NCBI GenBank assembly: GCA_002411015.1
Contig: DHPY01000008.1
Span: 1,302-65,301 of the forward strand
Source: Armatimonadetes bacterium UBA5352
GTDB taxonomy: Bacteria > Armatimonadota > Zipacnadia > Zipacnadales > UBA5352
Length of the DNA: 64,000 nt
Direction of reading: 5' to 3'
Each line of letters begins with the position of its first letter. Position 1 is the stretch's first letter. Shown piece by piece: positions 8,395 through 17,400 of the stretch. The translations under genes were made by a program, and so were the position numbers. The notes beneath the pieces were generated by a model that was not told where the DNA came from, did no database searches, and worked only from the letters and a program-made list of their open reading frames with translations.

Positions 8395-9315
8395 CTACCG
8401 CGCGACCGCCCCGACCAGCTCCGCGATCGCCACGACCTGGTGGCGGCGGCAGTAGTCGGCGAGGCCGCGGATGATCGCCTCCATCGTGGCGGGCTCGACG
8501 AAGTTCGCGGTACCCACCGCGACGGCCGTCGCGCCCGCGAGGATCAGCTCAAGCGCGTCGCTCGCGCACATCACCCCGCCCATGCCGATGAGCGGCAGGT
8601 CCACCGCACGCGAGACCTCGTAGACCATCCGCACGGCGACGGGCCGCACCGCCGGGCCGGAGAGGCCGCCGGTCACGTTGCCGAGGTGCGGGCGGCGGCG
8701 CTCGACGTCAATGCTCATCCCGAGCAGCGTGTTGATCAGCGACAGCGCATCCGCTCCGGCCTCCTCGGCGGCGCGCGCGATGACCGTGATGTCCGTCACG
8801 TTCGGCGAGAGCTTCACGATCACCGGGAGGTCCGTGGCCGCGCAGACGGCCTCGGTCAGCCGCCCGGTCATCTCGCAGTCCACGCCGAAGGTCATGCCCT
8901 CATGTTCCACGTTCGGGCAGGAGATGTTGACCTCCAGCGCATCCACGCCCTCGATGGAGAGCATCTCCGCAAGGCGCGCAAACTCGTCCACGCTGCGCCC
9001 GGAGATGTTCGCGATCACCGGCACGCCGAACGCGCGCAGCTCCGGCAGCTTCTCGCGGATGAACACCTCCGCTCCCGGGTTCTGCAGGCCAATCGCGTTG
9101 AGCATCCCGGCGGGCGTCTCGCGCACGCGCGGCGGCGGATTGCCCTCGCGCGGCTCCAGCGTGACGGCCTTCGTGACGATCGCGCCGAGCTTCGAGAGGT
9201 CGAGGTACTCCGCGTACTCGGTCCCGTAGCCGAAGGTCCCGGATGCGGACATGATCGGGTTCTGCAGGCTCAGTCCGGCGATCTCGACGCTGAGGTCGGG
9301 GTGGGCAACACTCAT
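8395..9315 (-). CDS. pyrD: Dihydroorotate dehydrogenase, catalytic subunit (class 1B)
   Basis: 306 aa. Oxidises dihydroorotate to orotate in UMP synthesis. The FMN-binding (beta/alpha)8 barrel carries 'NPIMSASGTFGYG', the class 1 active-site Cys within 'EVNISCPNVEHEG', 'VIVKLSPNVTDI' and 'IGMGGVM...GATAVAVGT'. The ATG at 9315 overlaps the pyrK stop codon (ATGA), so the two are translationally coupled. The pairing with a PyrK subunit identifies class 1B, which passes electrons to NAD+. Confidence 0.95.
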   Translation of the reverse strand: MSVAHPDLSVEIAGLSLQNPIMSASGTFGYGTEYAEYLDLSKLGAIVTKAVTLEPREGNPPPRVRETPAGMLNAIGLQNPGAEVFIREKLPELRAFGVPVIANISGRSVDEFARLAEMLSIEGVDALEVNISCPNVEHEGMTFGVDCEMTGRLTEAVCAATDLPVIVKLSPNVTDITVIARAAEEAGADALSLINTLLGMSIDVERRRPHLGNVTGGLSGPAVRPVAVRMVYEVSRAVDLPLIGMGGVMCASDALELILAGATAVAVGTANFVEPATMEAIIRGLADYCRRHQVVAIAELVGAVAR

Positions 9316-10109
9316 CGGCTCATCAGCCTCTCCCAGTCGATCTGCGTGGCGTCGAAGACCGGCCCCTCGGTGCAGACGCGCACGTAGCCGCCCGCGCTCG
9401 AGGGGATGGCGCAGCCGAGGCAGGCGCCGACGCCGCAGCCCATCCACTGCTCCATGGAGACCTCGCAGGGCACACCGGCCTCGGCGCAGATGCGCGCAAC
9501 CGCCGCGAGCATCCCATCCGGACCGCAGGCGTAGACGCGCACCGGCGGGTCGCGGTCAAGCTCCGGCGCGAGCACATCGGTGACGAGCCCGGTCTCGCCG
9601 GTGGAGCCGTCCTCGGTGACCGCGATGAACTCATCGCAGCGCGCGGCGAACTCCGTCCAGCAGACCAGCGACTCGGTGGTGAGGCCGCCGAAGATCGCGC
9701 GCACGTAGGGCTGCGGATCGGCCATGCGGGTGCTATCGGCGAGGAAGATCAGCGGCGCGACCCCGATGCCTCCCGCGACGAGCAGCACCGGCTCATCGCC
9801 CTGGGGGATGCTCCAGCCGCTGCCGAGCGGGCCGAGGAGGTCGTAGCGGGTGCCCTCGTCATGGGTGGCGACGATCCCCGTGCCGCGGCCGACGGTGCGC
9901 ACGAGTATCTGCACCTCGCGCCGGTCGGGCTGGCTGAGCATGATGGAGAGCGGCCTGCGCAGGAGCGGGTCGGTGCCGTCGCCCACGCGCAGATGCACGA
10001 ACTGCCCCGGCCGCGCGTTCTGCGCGACCTCCGCGCAGTCGAGCGTGAGGAGGTAGTGCCCCTCCGTGACCCGCTCGCGACTGATGAGTGTAGCGTGCGC
10101 TCGTGGCAT
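9312..10109 (-). CDS. pyrK: Dihydroorotate dehydrogenase electron transfer subunit
   Basis: 265 aa. Carries electrons from PyrD to NAD+ through FAD and a [2Fe-2S] cluster. Visible: the FAD-binding 'RPLSIML' motif after 'PGQFVHLRV', a nucleotide-binding 'LLVAGGIGVAPL', 'VYACGPDGML', and the C-terminal cysteine cluster 'CGVGACLGC' (residues about 225-233) plus a later Cys before 'EGPVFDA'. It is first in a two-gene operon with pyrD and overlaps it by 4 nt. Its Shine-Dalgarno sequence lies inside a short inverted repeat (10114-10127). Confidence 0.95.
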   Translation of the reverse strand: MPRAHATLISRERVTEGHYLLTLDCAEVAQNARPGQFVHLRVGDGTDPLLRRPLSIMLSQPDRREVQILVRTVGRGTGIVATHDEGTRYDLLGPLGSGWSIPQGDEPVLLVAGGIGVAPLIFLADSTRMADPQPYVRAIFGGLTTESLVCWTEFAARCDEFIAVTEDGSTGETGLVTDVLAPELDRDPPVRVYACGPDGMLAAVARICAEAGVPCEVSMEQWMGCGVGACLGCAIPSSAGGYVRVCTEGPVFDATQIDWERLMSR

Positions 10110-10113
10110 GCGT

Positions 10114-10127
10114 CACCTCGTGAGGTG
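10114..10127 (-). promoter_or_regulatory. Inverted repeat covering the pyrK Shine-Dalgarno sequence
   Basis: CACCTCGTGAGGTG is self-complementary (5-6 bp arms, 2-4 nt loop). In the pyrK mRNA the 3' arm GAGGTG is the ribosome-binding site, 4 nt before the ATG at 10109. Folding would hide it. A second hairpin (10154-10160 pairing with 10169-10175) lies further upstream in the leader. Confidence 0.4.
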
Positions 10128-10475
10128 CGTGGTGGTCAACGAAATGCACTATCGCAGCCCTCAAGGAGGGGCTGCTTTCGGCGAGGCCGCCCGCGGCGGA
10201 GACGAAAGTGGCGTCCGAGCGTCGTTTGCGAGGGCGACAGCTTCCTTGCCAGCCCGCCGTTTTGTCGTTCCGGCCTCCGGGAACTGGGCGAGCAGGGAAG
10301 CTCGCCCCTCCTGGAAAACGTTCTCGTCCGCTCAAGCCGATGATGGATCGCGCGCAGCGCCTCCAGCCCTCGTCCACTGCCAATTCGCTGCATGGTGCGC
10401 GTACTCCTTGCGCAGGTCCCCGCACTCCCGGCGCGAACTGACTCCCGCTGCAGACCCATCGAGGAGGCACCTGCC
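10128..10475. other. Divergent intergenic region with hairpins, pyrK / DUF3604 gene
   Basis: About 350 nt without a credible gene. It holds a 7-bp hairpin at 10154-10175 (GCAGCCC...GGGCTGC) and an 8-bp hairpin at 10286-10307 (GGGCGAGC, 6-nt loop, GCTCGCCC), the latter with the look of a dispersed REP-like element. No convincing -35/-10 pair was found on either strand. Confidence 0.5.
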
Positions 10476-12368
10476 ATGCGCGCCGTCGCGGTCTCATCCC
10501 CCCGGCCACTCATCGCCGGAAGCATCGCCACCTGGCACTGCGAGATTGTCCTGCGCGGCGCGCCGATCGAGGCCGGTGGCTGCGTGAAGACCGGCTACGA
10601 TCTGCGCGGCGAGTCCGGCTACGAGGCGTTCCCGCAGACCGCAGACCCATCCGCCGCCAACTACGCCTCCTGCGAGGGCCCCGAGGGCGTGACGCTGCGT
10701 TTGGAGGGCTATCGCTCGCACCACGCCAGCCACCAGGCGGAGACGCTGGAGGAGAAGATCGAGAGCGAATCCTACTACTGGCGCGACCTGCTGGGCATGT
10801 ATGCGTCGCTGAACCTGCACATCCTGAAGATCGAGGTGGTCGAGGGGCGGCTGGAGGCGGGGGACCGGCTGCGCGTGACCTTCGGCGACACCTCCGGCGG
10901 CTCACCCGGGATACAGGTGCCGGGGCAGGCGAAGCCAGACTGGCGTCACTTCGTGATGCTCCAGCGCACCGCGGACGCGGAGCTTGAGCTGCTCGGGGTG
11001 GACGTGCTGGTGGTCGAGCCGGGGGAGGCGGTGCGGCTGAACGTGGTCGCGCCCTCGATCGCCTCGCCCTACGAGGAGATCCCGGTGGCGCATGTGGCGC
11101 TTGACGCCTTCGGGAACGCGGTACGGCATGTGCGAGCGCAGTTCCCGCCCGCCGACGCCGAGCCGGAGGGGTTCCCGGAGACGGAGGGCCTGCACACCCT
11201 CGACCGCATCCGCCTGACGGATGAGGTCGTGGGGCTGGAGGGGCAGTCGAACCCGATTGAGCTTGTCGAGGAGCCTGAGTATCGCCTGTTCTGGGGCGAG
11301 ATCCATGGCCACAGTTGCCTCTCCGACGGCGGCCAGCGGACGCCGGAGCAGTTCTACCACTGGGGGCGCGACACCGCGCTGCTCGACTTCTGCGCGCTCA
11401 CCGACCACGACTTCGGCATCCACCTCTACGACGTCGAGAAGTACTGGGCGATCATCCGCCAGGCCGCGCGCGACTTCAATGAGTCCGGCCGCTTCGTCAC
11501 GCTGCTCGGCTGGGAGGTCTCGCACGCCGGGATGACGGAGGGCGAGGCCTACGGCCACAAGAACGTCTACTTCGCGGGCGACGAGGCCCCGTTCTACTCC
11601 TCCAGCCCCTACGGCAAATGGCGCGCCAACGCGAGCTACACGCACATCGAGGAGCTGGTGGAGCTACTGGAGGACTGGGGCGGCGAGTTCATGCTGGTGG
11701 ACCACACCTCCCACGGAATCACCGACTGGAGCCGCTTCGTGGAGCACTACACGCGGCTGGTTGAGGTCTACTCGCTCTTCGGCGGCTCGGAGGCGCAGGA
11801 TGTGCCGTGGCCGGTCGGGCCGCTGCGGCGGTCGGAGGGGAAGACCTCGCGCGACGGCCTCGACCTCGGCCTGCAGATGGGCTTCACCGGCGGCACGGAC
11901 ACGCACATGGGCGCGCCCGCCGCCTACCGTGAGACCAGCTTCGGCCACGGCCATGTGCCGGGGATGACGGCGGTGTGGGCGACGGAGCTGTCGCGCGCGG
12001 CGATCTGGGAAGCGCTCTGGAACCGGCGCACCTACGCCGTGCGCGCCGAGCGCATCCTGCTGCATACCGCGGTCAACAGCGCGATGATGGGCGAGGAGAT
12101 ATCCCTGCAGGCAGAAGGCGAGCCGCGCCGAATCGCTCTATCAGTAGCCGGCACCGCGCCGATCGAGACGGTGGAGCTGATTCACAACGGCTCCACGCTC
12201 CGCACATGGACCGGCAAGGGCCGCTGGGAGATGGCGATCGAGTTCGAGCACGCGGAGCCGATGAGGGGCCTCGCGGCGGCGCCGGAGCTTGGCTACTACT
12301 ATGCCCGCGTGATTCAGGAAGGTGGCGGCGTAGCGTGGTCCAGCCCGACGTGGCTGAGGCTGCCGTAG
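10476..12368 (+). CDS. DUF3604 / PHP-domain-like metal-dependent protein
   Basis: 630 aa, no signal peptide. The start is the ATG at 10476 after GGAGG. Residues about 10-265 form a beta-rich N-terminal half. From about 270 the sequence has 'LFWGEIHGHSCLSDGG', 'DFCALTDHDFGIH', 'LLGWEVSHAG', 'FMLVDHTSHG' and 'GFTGGTDTHMG'. These His/Asp-rich strands are the metal ligands of the PHP-like fold found in DUF3604 proteins. A hydrolytic role (phosphoester or similar) is inferred; the substrate is unknown. It is followed after 27 nt by the M50 protease gene, possibly co-transcribed. Confidence 0.75.
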   Translation: MRAVAVSSPRPLIAGSIATWHCEIVLRGAPIEAGGCVKTGYDLRGESGYEAFPQTADPSAANYASCEGPEGVTLRLEGYRSHHASHQAETLEEKIESESYYWRDLLGMYASLNLHILKIEVVEGRLEAGDRLRVTFGDTSGGSPGIQVPGQAKPDWRHFVMLQRTADAELELLGVDVLVVEPGEAVRLNVVAPSIASPYEEIPVAHVALDAFGNAVRHVRAQFPPADAEPEGFPETEGLHTLDRIRLTDEVVGLEGQSNPIELVEEPEYRLFWGEIHGHSCLSDGGQRTPEQFYHWGRDTALLDFCALTDHDFGIHLYDVEKYWAIIRQAARDFNESGRFVTLLGWEVSHAGMTEGEAYGHKNVYFAGDEAPFYSSSPYGKWRANASYTHIEELVELLEDWGGEFMLVDHTSHGITDWSRFVEHYTRLVEVYSLFGGSEAQDVPWPVGPLRRSEGKTSRDGLDLGLQMGFTGGTDTHMGAPAAYRETSFGHGHVPGMTAVWATELSRAAIWEALWNRRTYAVRAERILLHTAVNSAMMGEEISLQAEGEPRRIALSVAGTAPIETVELIHNGSTLRTWTGKGRWEMAIEFEHAEPMRGLAAAPELGYYYARVIQEGGGVAWSSPTWLRLP

Positions 12369-12395
12369 CGCGCGCCCGATGAGGAGTTGATCGCC

Positions 12396-13517
12396 GTGCA
12401 GGGATGGAAGATCGGGAAGGTTTTCGGGATCACCATCGAGATCCACTTCACCTGGCTGATCATCTTCGGCCTGATCCTGTCGGTGGTGACGCAGGAGATC
12501 GGGCAGACGGCCCCGGACGCCTCCCGCGCCAGCCTCTGGGCGACCGCGATCATCACCACCCTCCTGTTCTTCGTCTGTCTCGTGCTGCACGAGTTGGCGC
12601 ACTCGGTCATGGCGAACCGGCTGGGGGCGGGCGTCTCGCGCATCACGCTCTTCGTCTTCGGCGGCGTCTCCCAGCTCAAGAACGAGCCTGACAGCCCTGC
12701 CAGCGAGTTCAAGGTCGCGATCGTGGGGCCGCTCACGAGCATCATCCTCGCCGGGCTCTTCTACGCCATCTACCTCGGTCTCAATGGCCTCGGCGTCTCG
12801 AGTGTGTGGGTGCTGGCGGCGAACTGGGTGGCGCGGATCAACCTCGCGCTCGCGATCTTCAACATGCTGCCAGGCTTCCCGCTCGACGGCGGCCGCGTGC
12901 TGCGCTCGATCCTCTGGAGCGCCTGGAACAGTCTCGATCGCGCCACCCGCGTTGCGGCGAACGTCGGGCAGGCCTTCGGCTACATCCTCGTCGGCCTGGG
13001 CTTTCTGATGATCATCAGTGGGAACTGGGGCGGCCTCTGGCCGGTCGCGCTCGGGTGGCTGCTGGCGAGCGCAGCCGCGGGCAGCTACCAGCGCGTGCAG
13101 CTTCAGCAGGCCCTCGGTGACGTCTATGTGCACGACCTGATGAGCAGCCCGGTGCGGACGATCCCGGCGCAGGTAACGCTCGCACAGGCCGCCTATGACC
13201 ACTTCATGGCCGCGCGCTTCACGGCCTTCGCGGTCGAGCAGGAGGGCGCGATCGTCGGGATGATCCGGATGGAGCAGTTCCAGCCGATCCCGCGCGAGCG
13301 CTGGGAGCACACTACAGTGGCCGAGGTCATGGAGCCGCTGGATCCTGAGACGATGCTCGTGAACTCGGACAAGATGGCGGTTGATGCGATGATGCAGATG
13401 GCGGAGCACGACCTCGGGCGGCTGCTGGTTACCGATCACTCCGGGAACATCATCGGGATCATCAGCTCGAGCGACGTGCGGCGGCTGGTACGTGTGAAGA
13501 GCGGACTGGGGATGTGA
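12396..13517 (+). CDS. Site-2-type M50 metalloprotease with C-terminal CBS pair
   Basis: 373 aa integral membrane protein. The GTG at 12396 lies 9 nt after GAGGAG and is preferred to the TTG at 12387. The zinc site is 'VLHELAHSVMA' (HExxH, residues about 66-70) with the third ligand in 'MLPGFPLDGGRVLRS'. Six or so hydrophobic segments cover residues 1-235. Two CBS motifs follow: 'VHDLMSSPVRTIPAQ' and 'VAEVMEPLDPETMLV', ending 'GIISSSDVRRLV'. This architecture is the SpoIVFB/Rip3-like family, where CBS domains sense adenine nucleotides. The target (anti-sigma factor or signal-peptide remnant) cannot be told from here. Confidence 0.9.
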   Translation: MQGWKIGKVFGITIEIHFTWLIIFGLILSVVTQEIGQTAPDASRASLWATAIITTLLFFVCLVLHELAHSVMANRLGAGVSRITLFVFGGVSQLKNEPDSPASEFKVAIVGPLTSIILAGLFYAIYLGLNGLGVSSVWVLAANWVARINLALAIFNMLPGFPLDGGRVLRSILWSAWNSLDRATRVAANVGQAFGYILVGLGFLMIISGNWGGLWPVALGWLLASAAAGSYQRVQLQQALGDVYVHDLMSSPVRTIPAQVTLAQAAYDHFMAARFTAFAVEQEGAIVGMIRMEQFQPIPRERWEHTTVAEVMEPLDPETMLVNSDKMAVDAMMQMAEHDLGRLLVTDHSGNIIGIISSSDVRRLVRVKSGLGM

Positions 13518-13563
13518 GAGGCGGGGAATGGGAGATGGCGGATGGGGCATCGGGGACGGCAGT
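13515..13563. repeat. Degenerate heptamer tandem repeat (7 units)
   Basis: Seven units in register: TGAGAGG, CGGGGAA, TGGGAGA, TGGCGGA, TGGGGCA, TCGGGGA, CGGCAGT. The core TNGGGNA matches the reverse complement of the array at 1485-1519, and both arrays are flanked by a CGGCAGT or CGGCGGCAGT end. It starts at the M50 protease stop codon and precedes the pseudopilin gene. Confidence 0.65.
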
Positions 13564-13665
13564 TGACAGAAACTTAACGTTCCCACGGCAGGGAAGCGGG
13601 GTAGAACGGCCAATATGGCGCAAGGCCGGATCTATCACCCACACAACTGGAAGGAGATGTCCAAG

Positions 13666-14376
13666 GTGCGCCGAGGGTTCACGCTCATCGAGTTGCTGGT
13701 GGTCATAGCGATCATCGCCATTCTGGCGGCGATCCTCTTCCCAGTCTTCGCAAGGGCCCGTGAGAAGGCACGCCAATCTACCTGTCAGAGCAACCTCAAG
13801 CAGATCGGCCTGGCCATCATGATGTATGTGCAGGACTACGACGAGTTGATGCCTGGCTTCAAGCACTACGCGATTCCCGGTGATTCGAACTCCCGCGTCG
13901 AGGGCTGGTATGACACGCTGGAGCCGTACACGAGGAACGAGCAGATCGGGCGCTGCCCGTCGGGCTCCTATATCGCCACCTACGCCCGCACTTCACTGCC
14001 AACGGGCGTTGGCTTCAACAAGAACTCCTTCATGGGCAGCTACGCCGCTCCCGCCCAGGATTCGGCGTGCGCGACCTCACTCGGACGTCTCGGCACGTTG
14101 TGGAACTACACGCCCCCGGGTGTGCCGATCGCGGATTTGACCAAGCCCGCCAACACCGTGATGCTCTTTGAGGCGACCACGAGCTGGTCGCAGCAGGTGA
14201 ACGGCTACGGGCGCGACGCGAGCGGCAATCTCCTGACCATGACCGTGGATGACAAGCGGGGCATCCAGGACTTCCGCCACAATGGGCAGATGGACGTGCT
14301 GTTCTCGGACGGACACGTCAAGTCGGAGACGCCGGGCTTCATGGCTGATCTCAACGTCTACAAGGTCATGCAGTAG
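13666..14376 (+). CDS. Type IV pseudopilin-like protein with H-X9-DG motif
   Basis: 236 aa. AAGGAG at 13651-13656 fits the GTG at 13666 (9 nt), giving a short prepilin leader 'RRG' then '[20 protein letters not shown]'. This is a perfect class III signal with Glu5, cut by PilD-type peptidase. '[17 protein letters not shown]' follows. The C-terminus holds '[12 protein letters not shown]', an exact H-X9-DG motif, as in the big paralogous pseudopilin families of Planctomycetota, Armatimonadota and relatives. The ATG at 13657 would lie directly on the ribosome site. It stands alone, with no pilus assembly genes nearby, so it is likely one of many dispersed paralogues, possibly with a scaffold or adhesive surface role. 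Confidence 0.9.
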   Translation: MRRGFTLIELLVVIAIIAILAAILFPVFARAREKARQSTCQSNLKQIGLAIMMYVQDYDELMPGFKHYAIPGDSNSRVEGWYDTLEPYTRNEQIGRCPSGSYIATYARTSLPTGVGFNKNSFMGSYAAPAQDSACATSLGRLGTLWNYTPPGVPIADLTKPANTVMLFEATTSWSQQVNGYGRDASGNLLTMTVDDKRGIQDFRHNGQMDVLFSDGHVKSETPGFMADLNVYKVMQ

Positions 14377-14396
14377 CACTCACGCCCTCGCATGAA

Positions 14397-14431
14397 ACAG
14401 GCGGCGGGCCACCGATTGGCCCGCCGCCTGT
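14397..14431 (+). terminator. Perfect 14-bp hairpin after the pseudopilin gene
   Basis: ACAGGCGGCGGGCC (14397-14410), 7-nt loop, and its exact complement (14418-14431). It lies between the convergent pseudopilin (stop 14376) and the minus gene ending at 14464, so it could serve both. No T-tract. The same ACAGGCG...CGCCTGT ends occur in the hairpin behind gap. Confidence 0.75.
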
Positions 14432-14463
14432 GATTCGTGTGGCGCCCGACCTATGGTGGCGTC

Positions 14464-17400
14464 TCACCTCGTCTTCGCCCAGCTCTCGCTGCGCAGGCCC
14501 GCAAGCTCCGCGCCTGTCGCGCCGCGGTGATCCCACCAGAGCAGATACCACTCCACGTCGCGCCTCGCCGGCAGGTCGCTCAGCAGCGCCTCGTGCTCGC
14601 CCGCCTCGGCGAAGCGCGCCTCACGCCAGTTGGCGTCGCCCGGCACTCGGTAGCGCAGCAGGCCCTCGGTCATCGCGTTGGCCGCCCAGCGCACCCGCAG
14701 CCCCTCGCCGCTCCACGCGAACTCTGGCGCGCTCTCGAGCACCGGCGCTCCCTCTCCGCAATGTGCCACCAGCACCTCAAGCAGCCGCGCCCGCGCCCGC
14801 TCGAAGACCGCGATGCTCTCCGGCGCCGCCAGCACCTCCGCGACCAGCGCGTCCGTCATCGCCTCCACGCGATCGGCTGCCTCGGCGCCCTGGATGCGCG
14901 AGATCTCCCGCAGCAGGTGCAGCGCCTTGTAGTCCTCGCGCCCATTGCGCGTGGACTCCCAGCGCCGCGAGGTGATCGGGCCCTGCGGGCCATCGTAGAT
15001 CGAGCCGCAGTCGGCGATCTCCCCGTCGAAGTCATCCCACGGGTCACCGCGCCAGGAGTTGTAGGCCCAGTAGCATGAGCCGCCGACGCCGAGGTCCCAC
15101 ACGCGCCACTCCTTCAGCCGGTAGTAGTCGAGCGGGCTGAGGGCCTTCATGTTCGTCGAGCAGGTGTAGGTCCAGACCGGCTCGCCCGCCTCAGCAATCT
15201 CACGGTAGACCTCGCGCAGTCCCTGCGACCACTCACGCGTGTACAGGGTGCTCTGGTGCGGGATCCACAGGTCCACCACCGGGTCGAGCATCCGCACCTC
15301 GTCCGGGCTCTGCGCGCCGTCCATACAGAGGCGCATCCGCGGCACGACCTCACGAATGAGCTGTCCTCCGCGCAGCGCAAGCTGCGCGTTCGTGGACGTG
15401 GCCTCGTCCCAGATCTGCACGGAGTACTCCTCGTAGGCCATCCCGATGTCCTCGCGCATATGCCGATCGAACTCGGCGACCCACGCGCGGAAGGCCTTCT
15501 GCCACGGCTCGGACATGAACTGCCAGCCATGCCGGGCGCGCATCTGCGTGTCGAAGTCGCGCACGATGCCGTAGGAGAAGACGAGGATGCCGCCGTTCTC
15601 ACGCGCATGCCGCAGCTTCACCTGCAGCAGCGGGTCGTAGCTCGACCAGTCGGCCTCAGCGGTCACGTTGCCCTCGGCGTCGAAGGTCATCCGCGGGCTG
15701 GTGTTGAGCAGGAAGCTCGTGGTGTAGTGCGCCACGAGGTCCTGGACGTAAGGCTCCGAGCGGGCGTAGTCCCAGTTGAAGGTGGCGATTGGCATCCGCT
15801 CCGGCAGCCTCACGGGCAGCACCGTGAGCCGCAGGGGGATCGCCTTCAGCGGCTGCTCGCGGTCGTGCGGGCGGAGCTGGATGGTCGCGAGGTACTCGCC
15901 GGGCGGGAGCTTCGCGCTGTCCACGTTCAGGAAAACCTGCCGGCTCTCGCCCGCGGGCACGCGGATGATCCGGGCCTCGTTCATGAGCGGCAGGGGGTCG
16001 CAGACCGTGCGCCCGACCTTCAGATCGCGGAACTCCGCTTCATGGAATGTGATGCAGTCGGGGGAGGAGACCGTCTGCTCCGCCCCGCCCTCGACGACGC
16101 GGATGTTGTGGTAGCGGATGGTGCCGCCAGTGCCGCTCTCCAGCCGCAGAACGACCTGGAAGAGTGCCGAGTCGGGAGCGCGGAAGGAGACGGAATAGCG
16201 ATCCTGGGCGGAGCGGGGCGTGAGCGGTGTGACGCCAGTGGACCAGGTCCAGCCATTGTTGATGACATGCGCGTAGCCGCTGGCGCCGGGCAGGTCCTCC
16301 GCCGACATCTCCGCCACGAGGGTGTAGGTCTTCCCCGGCTCGAGCGGGACGCGCTGGCGGAGCACCACCATCGTGTCGCCCTCCCCGGAGAGCACGAGCG
16401 CCTTCGTGCCGTCCGCCTGCTCCTCGATGCCGACTGAGCCCCTGCGCGATGACACGCTCCAGCCGTCGGGGACGCCGTCGGCATCCTCATCCGCGGCGAA
16501 GTCCGCGTTCGTCACGAGGTTCTCCGCGTCCGCGTCGAGCGCCTCACCGGTGCTGAGCCGGAGGTCGCCGATGGTCACACGGCCCTCGAAGAGGCCCTCG
16601 GCGAGGTTCGTGATGTTCAGCGCGGCCGACTCGATCTCGTTCCCGCAGGCGACGATCCGCAGCGTCGGGTCAGGCTGAAGCGAGGGTGGAGTGGCGCGAC
16701 GATCGAGGTCCTCCATCGGCGACTGCGTCCAGACCACGCACGACATCCCCGAGATGCGCGTGAGCAGCGCAGACTGCGAGGAGGCCTCCGTCGCCCACTC
16801 CTGCTGCGTCATCGGCTCCTCGCGCTGGAGGTTGCTCCGCACGAAGCGCTCAACCACGCCGCCCGCGTCCGCGACAAGCTGCGCATACTCCTCACCCAGT
16901 GCGGGCAGCGCCCCGCCCCGGCCCTGCAACGCGGAGGCCTCCCGCGCGAGCAGCGGGAGGTTCGGCCGGGGGCTGATGGTGATCGGCACCGCCTGGCGGA
17001 AGAGGACCTCATCGCCGGCGGCCTGCCCGATCACCAGCGCCTGCTCGCTGCCGTCAATGATCCGCACCTCGCCAAGCCACCGGTTGGGCATACCAGCACC
17101 TGCGACGGGGGCTGCCGCGACCGTCGGCTCCGGCGCCTGCCAGTCGCGCGTCGTGCCCTCCGGCCAGTCACTGATGAGGCGCAGAGTCGGCTGCGCGCCG
17201 GTGGCCGACTGCATCTGTATGCGCCACGGCCCGAAGAGCGCCGGGTTCTGCGGCTGCCACACGAAGCCGCCCGGGCGGTCGCAAAGCAGAAGCTCACCGA
17301 AGCGCTCGGGCACGAGGAACTGCCCGTAGGTGGGCGACCAGGCGGAGAGTTCGTTGCTCCCGCCCGCCTGCCGCTCGCGGCAGACGTTCAGGCCCCAGCG

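Noticed and set aside
13561..13600. Promoter at TTGACA (13563)
   Set aside because: No -10 box occurs at 16-18 nt; nearest A/T-rich hexamer is over 30 nt away.
12141..13613. 490-codon minus-strand open frame
   Set aside because: Covers the M50 protease in antisense and reads through the heptamer repeat; low-complexity product.
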